A stretch of DNA of 64,000 bases, taken from NCBI GenBank assembly GCA_021234155.1, contig JAJEKV010000423.1:1-64000 (forward strand). The letters run 5' to 3'. This stretch comes from Isoetes taiwanensis (taxonomy: Eukaryota > Streptophyta > Lycopodiopsida > Isoetales > Isoetaceae). Both the position numbers and the translations under genes were made by a program. The notes below the pieces were generated by a model. It was not told the origin of the DNA. It saw only the letters and a list, made by a program, of their open reading frames with translations, and did not search any database. Positions 58,901-64,000 of the stretch are shown here, piece after piece. How positions within the stretch are numbered: position 1 is the stretch's first letter; every line of letters starts with the position of its first letter.

Positions 58901-59155
58901 ATCACTGGAGCTTCCATGGGACATGATTGTATCAACTTTGATAAGAAGCTTCACAATGCCAACTCCAAGATGTTCATCTCCCAGCCTTTCATCATTCACA
59001 CTATCAAATGGATCAACTGCAGTTATTATGCCCTCTGCAAATACCGTCTGGCTGCAAGGGTGCAACAAAAGGCAACCCATCTTCCTCCATTGGAGCCTAG
59101 GGCAATGCTCTCTGCTGGACTTCCTTGGCTCCATTTTACTCCTCTCACATGCTCC
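55953..59155 (-). pseudogene. DUF7869-like transposase gene, multiply frameshifted
   Basis: The first block follows an acceptor (TTTTTCATTCAG) at 59156. It has a Cys pair (CCNLDCTKAR), LVQIRSQYIGQLQKDRINFI and LRWILGVSKSSFYRYWEQVR, a helix-turn-helix-like region. Next come IIHDKMDQHKTFLPKLDPLP (family pattern I-x-D-x-MDQ-x-KT-x-x-P), GVLTHGHGTETYGHFVLDLW, VQLDN, ENKNRW-like NKNRWMFGAMSYLTAVGVF, then KVGFMMVGHTHDDIDGFFG, the GHT-H-x-D-I-D signature of DUF7869. After that come WRPGDKLWMPV, DEDCP|IWLGVALSDV (split by a MITE) and a C-terminal part (PGFQIQYWEPIGRHKKGN). Frameshifts lie near 57980, 57800, 57450 and 57000. The gene would have moved a class II transposon. Confidence 0.75.
56232..56551. 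mobile_element. 320-bp MITE inside the DUF7869-like gene
   Basis: Terminal inverted repeats of 20+ bp: GGTAAAAGCATGTTAGGGTG on the left and the reverse complement of CACCCTAACATGCTTTCACC on the right. Flanks are ATTGG at 56227-56231 and ATTGG at 56552-56556. The interior has internal inverted GGTACTT/AAGTACC and GGGTACC words. There is no coding capacity. Deleting it with one ATTGG restores the host frame DEDCPIWLGVALSDV. Confidence 0.8.
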
Positions 59156-59159
59156 CTGA

Positions 59160-59430
59160 ATGAAAAAGCTCACATTAAAACCATATAGCCCCAAACACCA
59201 CAAATATGACCATATGAACCATATAAAACCATACAAACATATTAAATATAACCATATTAAATCATACAACCATATTAACTAAAATCATATAACCATATTA
59301 AAGCATACAACCATACTCATTCTAAACCATATGTAAACATTGTAACCATATATAACCATTGAAACTATTCAACCATTGAAACCATATTAAATACATAAGA
59401 TAACATATATAAACATATAACATAACATTT
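59160..59430. repeat. AT-rich minisatellite, ACCATAT words
   Basis: Irregular repeats of AACCATATTAAA, AACCATATAA and AACCATACAA fill about 270 bp immediately upstream of the transposase block (minus strand). A read-through frame there is Leu/Tyr/Trp-rich and is not a real protein start. Confidence 0.75.
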
Positions 59431-59449
59431 CATATCTTGTCATGGCCAC

Positions 59450-59972
59450 GTGGCGCCTCTTCAGAGGCTGAAAGCGTGGCCATGTCAAGCTAATCCGCTG
59501 CTTGCCCACGTCATGGAGGGCATGGCCCACTGCGTGGAAGTTTATTATTGCACTTTTACGAGGGTTGAGGGTGCGGCCGAATTGCTTGCACCCTCTTCCT
59601 CTCCCCCGACCATTCTTCCTCCCCGTTTTTCTCGATCACTCTGTTTTCCTCAAGCGCCCGCTTTTCGATCAATTTCGTCGAACCGGCGATTCAAGGCCAT
59701 CTTATGGCGGCGGCTTTGGTCGCCGGATCGGGGGCGCTTCCAGCGCCGAAGTTCTCGCCAGATTGAGTGTTGGCGGCGTTACCGCCGAGAAGAAAGTGAG
59801 CCCCTTTTTAGTTTTAGTTTTGCTTTCCTTTCTTTGCATTTTTACTTATATTACGTTGTTAGAGGCTCTTATTAATCCACGATACAATTTACAGCCCGAC
59901 AAATCCTTATTCACGCTTTGCGAACGACTATACCCACATGGAAGCCTCCTCCTCATCCAGCAAATCTTCCAG
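59450..59972 (+). promoter_or_regulatory. GC-rich promoter/5' leader with a spliced first exon
   Basis: The sequence changes sharply from AT-rich satellite to GC-rich DNA. A C/T-rich leader (59580-59650) is followed by a possible donor (AAAGTGAGC at about 59795). A short coding exon starts with ATG at 59938 (MEASSSSSKSSR) and ends at a good donor, CCAG|GTATGT, at 59972. The next 150 bp is T/C-rich intron-like DNA. This could be the first exon of a gene or of the primary transcript that includes the hairpins downstream. No second coding exon was found. Confidence 0.4.
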
Positions 59973-60410
59973 GTATGTTTTTGTAATATCATACCCTTTT
60001 TAATCTCATTTCTCTGTACTGTTCTCCACTGTTCTCTGTTTTCTCATTAATCTCACTAATCTCTCTGTTATCTGTTTTCCCTTTGTATTGTTTTCTGTTT
60101 TTGTTATCTTTTTCTTGCTTGTGGTTGAATTGAATACATTATCAGGGCACAAGTGAGAATAGTGGTTAGAGTAGTAGCAAAGCAACCAGAGATAGAAATC
60201 ATCATAGACTGGTGTTAGGAAGTAAGATATTGCAGAGCATTAACAGAACATAACTAGGAATGTCTTTCTCCCAGCAAGAGCTAAGAATAGGAATTGCTTC
60301 ACAGAATCTCCATTTCTAACTCAAAGCAAATCCACTGCAGGAGACATGCAGAATGGAGTGGCGAGTTGAGAATATTTCAGCTTGCCAACAGTCCAGGAAG
60401 TACAGGCCTT

Positions 60411-61826
60411 CTTCTCGACTCGCGAGGCGAGAAGAGGGAGTGTACACTACGGGCTGGTTGGCGATTGAGGGATTCTCGACTCGCGATTCGGGATTGCACA
60501 GCTACCCAATGTCTTCACATTCTTTAGAAGCTCTGCAGCCTTCTCGACTTCGTGAGTCGAGAATGTGATCTACGCCAATGGCCCTTTGTGTAATCGCGAG
60601 TGCCTCCACCCGGTCCCCGAGCCACTCTCCTTCGAACCATGCTCATCTAATATTGCGAAGAGGACTGGCTCCGACTGGGTGGAGGCCTCGGCGACTAACC
60701 ACAGAGGTGCTGGCGCTTTCTCGACTTCAATGAAGTCGAAAAACGAGCTCTAGTGCACTCTAGAGCTGGCACGCGAGCGATCTTAACCACTCTCCTTCTA
60801 TCTTCCTCGGACATTGCGAAGGGAAGTGGTTTTCCTTTGTCTATGAGGCCAACTCTAGCAACCCAATTCTCACATTATTGTGGTCGCAGTGGCCTCTACC
60901 CAATCAAAGACCGTCTCCTTGAACCATGCCGTGAATATTGCGAAGGGGATGGGCTCGATTGGGTGGAGGCCTCGGCGGCGACTAACCTGAAGTTGCTGGC
61001 GCTTTCTCGACTTCGTGAGTGAGAAAAAACGCAGCTCTAGTGCACTCTAGGCTGGCTCACGAGACGATCTTAACAACTCTCCTTCTATCTTCCTCGGACA
61101 TTGCGAAGGGAAGTTGTTTTGATTTGTCTCTGAGGCCAACTCTGCAACCCGATTCTCTGTTTGTGGTGCAGCGGTGGCCTCTACCCAATCAAAGGCAGAG
61201 CTTCTTTGTATGCATTCTCGGCTCAGTGGGGAATGCCTTACCCAACCGGCACTCCATGTGTACCATCCGGAGTTTCGATGGCTAAGGCATTCGACTTGTG
61301 AGTCGAGAATGTAGACTCTGAAACCAACGATCGCATTCTCGACTTCGCTAGTCGAGAATCCTCTAACCAACCAATTCTCACATTATTGTGGTGGCGGTGG
61401 CCTCTACCCGGTCAGAGCCCTCCTTCGGCGAATATCGGCGAGGGGAGGGCTTGGGCTGTGGAGAGCATCTGCAACTAACCACAGGGAAACCATAGAGCTT
61501 GATGTCTGCATTCTCGCCTCGCGAGTCGAGAATCCCTTAGCCAGCCAATTCTCCTGTGTATGGTAGCAGTGGCCTCGACCCAGTCAGAGTCACTCTCCTT
61601 CGAACCATCTTCGTCGAATATTGCGAGGGGAGGGGCTCGGGACTGGAATGAAGGCCCTCTACAACAACCCGCGGGGTAACCCTGACAGAGCAAGCCAAGG
61701 CTTGCATTCTCCTAACTCTGCACTTTGTATTCTCCGTTTTTAGTCCCAAGTGCCTCTAGCTTTGTGCGAGCCACTCTCCTTGAACCATCTTCCTGCGAAG
61801 AGGAGTGGTTCGGACAGGGTGGAGGC
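60411..61826. ncRNA. Cluster of seven related hairpins plus eight short palindromes
   Basis: Seven inverted repeats share one design. The left arm is like GCCTCTACCCAATCAGAGCC then ACTCTCCTTCGAACC; the loop holds AATATT; the right arm is TTGCGAAGGGGAGTGGCTC then GGAYTGGGTGGAGGC. Positions: 60602-60686, 60783-60833, 60891-60971, 61070-61120, 61399-61466, 61571-61656 and 61752-61826. Two (60783, 61070) are short core-only versions. Between them sit palindromes of the type TTCTCGACTTCGTGAGTCGA at about 60411, 60471, 60540, 60717, 61003, 61288, 61333 and 61508, and GCTCTAGTGCACTCTAG twice (60747, 61033). Arms pair almost perfectly over about 16 bp in the core (GAGCCACTCTCCTTCG with CGAAGGGGAGTGGCTC), with bulges outside. 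Size and pairing suit plant miRNA precursors or hairpin RNAs. The strand cannot be fixed. Confidence 0.5.
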
Positions 61827-61964
61827 CCCTCCGACTAACTACAAGAGGATGCATTTGAACCGCATCTCCTGGGCCTTAGACCTAGCCTGATCTATGTACA
61901 ACATTCCAAGAAAACACTCCATAAAAAAAGACACCTAAAAGCGAGGCTGTTCTATAACCCCAAC

Positions 61965-62045
61965 CATTGTTTCCTTGCCGAAGCTTCTCTCAACAGAGAG
62001 AGTAAATCATCGAGAAGCTGAAAAATGCTGGACAAGGAAACAATG
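61965..62045. ncRNA. Separate 81-base hairpin
   Basis: CATTGTTTCCTTG (61965-61977) is exactly mirrored by CAAGGAAACAATG (62033-62045). An inner stem GAAGCTTCTC / GAGAAGCTG lies inside. It is unrelated in sequence to the cluster just upstream. It could be a miRNA precursor, or a transcript-end structure of the minus-strand gene beside it. Confidence 0.4.
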
Positions 62046-62133
62046 AATCCGTCGAGCTTATCAGCAGTTCCATTATTTAAACACAGACGGCATGTTCTAC
62101 AAGCGAAATAACATAGGCATCTCTGAAACTCAC

Positions 62134-62437
62134 CTCTTCACCCAGTAATTCCTTGGGCCACTGTATCACGGATCCCGCTGCCTCACCTAGAGTCTTTGCT
62201 TCTTCTGTCGGTCTCATCAAGAGTGTATTCGCATCTAATACTTGTATCACTGCGATTCTCGCGTATCCCCGTTCCATGGCGCCGCAGTGTAGAGTTCCCG
62301 TGTCTGGCAGCTCCACTCCGCTCCCTACCTTAGCTCCGTGCTCATCGATCAAATCAACTGCTTGCAATAGGACGCGCGGTCAGGAAAAACACACACATGC
62401 AAGGCGCTGTTAGCAGCTTACCGCGTCGCGGCGCCAT
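62134..62437 (-). CDS. Two-exon gene fragment with DUF8039-like domain
   Basis: Exon 1 (62437-62422) encodes MAPRR and ends at CGCG|GTAAGC. Exon 2 starts after CTATTGCAAG at 62360 and ends at GAAGAG|GTGAGT (62134). The split codon G|CA joins in frame, giving AVDLIDEHGAKVGSGVELPD, then TLHCGAMERGYARIAVIQV and LGEAAGSVIQWPKELL. The pattern (H-x2-x-M...Y-x-x-V...L-x-EA-x-G-x-x-I-x-WP) resembles DUF8039, a domain found in plant CACTA-type transposase-related proteins, recalled rather than searched. Both splice sites are good and the frame is clean. A third exon should lie below 62134 but was not identified; 62077-62133 contains a stop in all likely joins. Confidence 0.5.
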
Positions 62438-62741
62438 TCCGGAAGTCGCTTACAGTCGATGCTCCCCTCCGAACTCGAGGTCGCCAATGCCGCAGTGAAG
62501 ATAAACTACGCTCCGCTCACTAAGTCCCTTGATGTGATTAAATTTCGAAATATTGTTTGGGCGGGCTAAAAGCCCGCAAATCTTTGTACCCTTAGCAGCT
62601 TTTTTCATAAATGATTGCATGTCCTTAAATTCAAACTAAAGAACACGCCCGATCTTTTTTACATGCAGTCCTAAAACTCAACGCCAGCGGAGGAAACTTA
62701 ATTTCTGAGAGGGTCGAAGAGGATGAGAGGGCATCTGAGAC
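62438..62741. other. Divergent intergenic region
   Basis: About 300 bp separate two genes that point away from each other (minus-strand DUF8039-like gene, plus-strand ParB-like gene). It could hold a shared promoter. No clear TATA box was picked out. Confidence 0.4.
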
Positions 62742-64000
62742 ATGACTCCGCCCAAGAAGCGAGGCGGAGGGGATGCTAGTTCTAGCGGCAAAGAAGAAGA
62801 AGAAGACTAACACCCCAGGTGAGCTCTGAGGTTTTTCTTTTGTCGGAATACCTTAACTGATCCATCCTTTCTTCTTGCAGCATTCACCTCGGACTCACTA
62901 GTGATCACTGGCCGAACTCCGTTCTTCGTCATCGAGGGACTGGAGACAGAGCTTCTTGACACACCAGCAGATTCTTGGTGGTATGTCGAGGTATCAACAA
63001 GTGGGAAGGAGAAAGATCTGTTTCTCCACCAAAGGGACAAGAAGAGCTCCGGAGACAAGTACAAGAAAATCGGTGTTGTGCTCTCCGTCTCAGCGCCAGA
63101 TTCGAAGCATTTAACACTACATGTCGAGGACTGCCAGAAGAGTAAGTTCTATCACACCAAAAAATTAGCAGTTGCAAATTATTCTCACTCTTCCATGAGC
63201 AAGGCGAAGGGCACCGAAAAAAGGCAGGCGCCTTTAAATTGTCAGAACCTTGGGTGGAAGGATCTGGAAGGGATGAAGGAGGCCGGAACCCTAACATCCA
63301 GGGAGCTTGGAATGGAGATTTCCAGGGTCAGGGAAAAACTGTTCAATACGGGGAGCTTCACTTCTACTTGTCTTTGAAGACTCTACAACACTTCTGTGGG
63401 GAATGAAGTTGTGGTTCATACACAAAAAAGTCCACCAAAAAACAAAGATGGGGAAGATGACACCACACGGGAGGAATCAGATGACGAAGGAGACGAAGAT
63501 ATGGTCGACTCCCCAATAATGGATCCAGATGATCAGATCAGGATTTCACAGAGAGGGGCCTGAGAAAATGGAGCGGTGGCTCAAAGATTATCCGTTGGGA
63601 ATATCACACAAGCTTCTTTGGACATTAGGCTATTTGAAGGTTTGCGGGGAGATGCCGTCTTGTTCAACCACCGTGGAATTTAATCCAGCACACATGCTGG
63701 AGATTCTGAACCTGATGGTGCGACATCCTGTTGCAGATCCAATGCCTGCGGATGTCATACCTTTTAGCAGATCGACCGGTGAGTTGTTCAGCTGGAAGTC
63801 TGAGGAAGATCTGAAGGGAAAGGACGTCCGGTTCTGGGTTGTAGACGGTCAGCATTCAGTTAGGGCGGCGCAAGTATTGCAGACGGAGAAGGAGGTGCCG
63901 CAAAGGATCAAGGATAGATATGCCAAGCGAGAGTGCAGAGTTCTTTCGGCGGAGACGCCAGCAACCGAACTGGCCAGCATTAGCCACTGCCAGAACACAA
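62742..64000 (+). pseudogene. ParB-like nuclease-domain gene, frameshifted, runs off the edge
   Basis: Exon 1 starts at the ATG at 62742 (MTPPKKRGGGDASSSGK) and runs to CCCCAG|GTGAGC at 62818. The intron is 62 bp, ending CTTCTTGCAG at 62880. Exon 2 reads AFTSDSLVITGRTPFFVIEG and ADSWWYVEVSTSGKEKDLFL. The exon 1 frame from the ATG hits TAA in the GAA/AAG run, so one base has been lost or gained there. Further shifts occur near 63370 and near 63675. From 63679 to the edge the frame is open: FNPAHMLEILNLMVRHPVAD, PADVIPFSRSTGELF, then DVRFWVVDGQHSVRAAQVL (63838-63858 for VVDGQHS), the ParB/sulfiredoxin-fold signature (V-x-DGQHR-type). Chromatin or transposon roles are guesses. Confidence 0.55.

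Noticed and set aside
57977-59269. Full 430-codon frame as an intact protein starting MYDLIWLYL
   Set aside because: The first 35 codons are read-through of the AT-rich minisatellite and an intron acceptor. The real exon starts at about 59155.
60411-61826. Protein-coding reading of the hairpin cluster (short frames with recurring LSSSDIAKGS-like text)
   Set aside because: The recurrences follow from the DNA repeats; frames differ between units and stop often. The inverted structure explains the sequence better.

Overview
The window reads as plant nuclear DNA, most likely from a fern. The main evidence is a very long PLS-class pentatricopeptide (PPR) gene at 16.9-20.9 kb. Its repeats carry extra lysine/glutamate-rich inserts before the recurring IHSQL motif, which I associate from memory with leptosporangiate fern PPR families. 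Other support comes from AT-rich intergenic DNA, GT-AG introns, abundant LINEs, LTR elements and MITEs, and multi-exon DDE transposase genes. No organelle, bacterial or viral genome backbone is visible.

Layout. 0-3.8 kb: the 5' end of a decayed Ty3/gypsy-type LTR retrotransposon on the minus strand. 3.8-9.2 kb: non-coding DNA with a 540-bp fold-back element and three tandem duplications. 9.25-10.1 kb: a broken TCHQD-class glutathione S-transferase. 10.4-15.4 kb: a decayed coiled-coil reading frame, short-period repeats, a truncated LINE, and a minus-strand fragment with HUH-endonuclease motifs. 16.9-21.2 kb: the PPR gene and an upstream spliced exon. 21.3-26.3 kb: a 860-bp TIR element next to a non-L1 LINE with a pentanucleotide tail. 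29.35-39.8 kb: a RING-like gene split by an 8.8-kb L1-type LINE. 42.6-54.7 kb: a multi-exon DDE transposase gene split by a second, younger L1-type LINE. 56-59.2 kb: a second transposase pseudogene (DUF7869-like), itself split by a 320-bp MITE. 59.4-62.1 kb: a GC-rich 5' exon followed by a cluster of seven related RNA-type hairpins and eight short palindromes. 62.1-64 kb: a small two-exon gene with a DUF8039-like region, and a ParB-like gene that runs off the edge.

How it fits together. Three insertions (LINE at 30545-39328, LINE at 42733-50692, MITE at 56232-56551) can be defined to the base. Each is flanked by a target-site duplication, and removing it together with one TSD copy restores the host reading frame. 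Host genes, two transposon families and nested insertions can therefore be read as layers in time. The only apparently intact long genes are the PPR gene and the ORF1 of the younger LINE. The most unusual feature is the hairpin cluster at 60.4-61.85 kb, which resembles a polycistronic miRNA or hairpin-RNA locus and which I cannot match to a known family.
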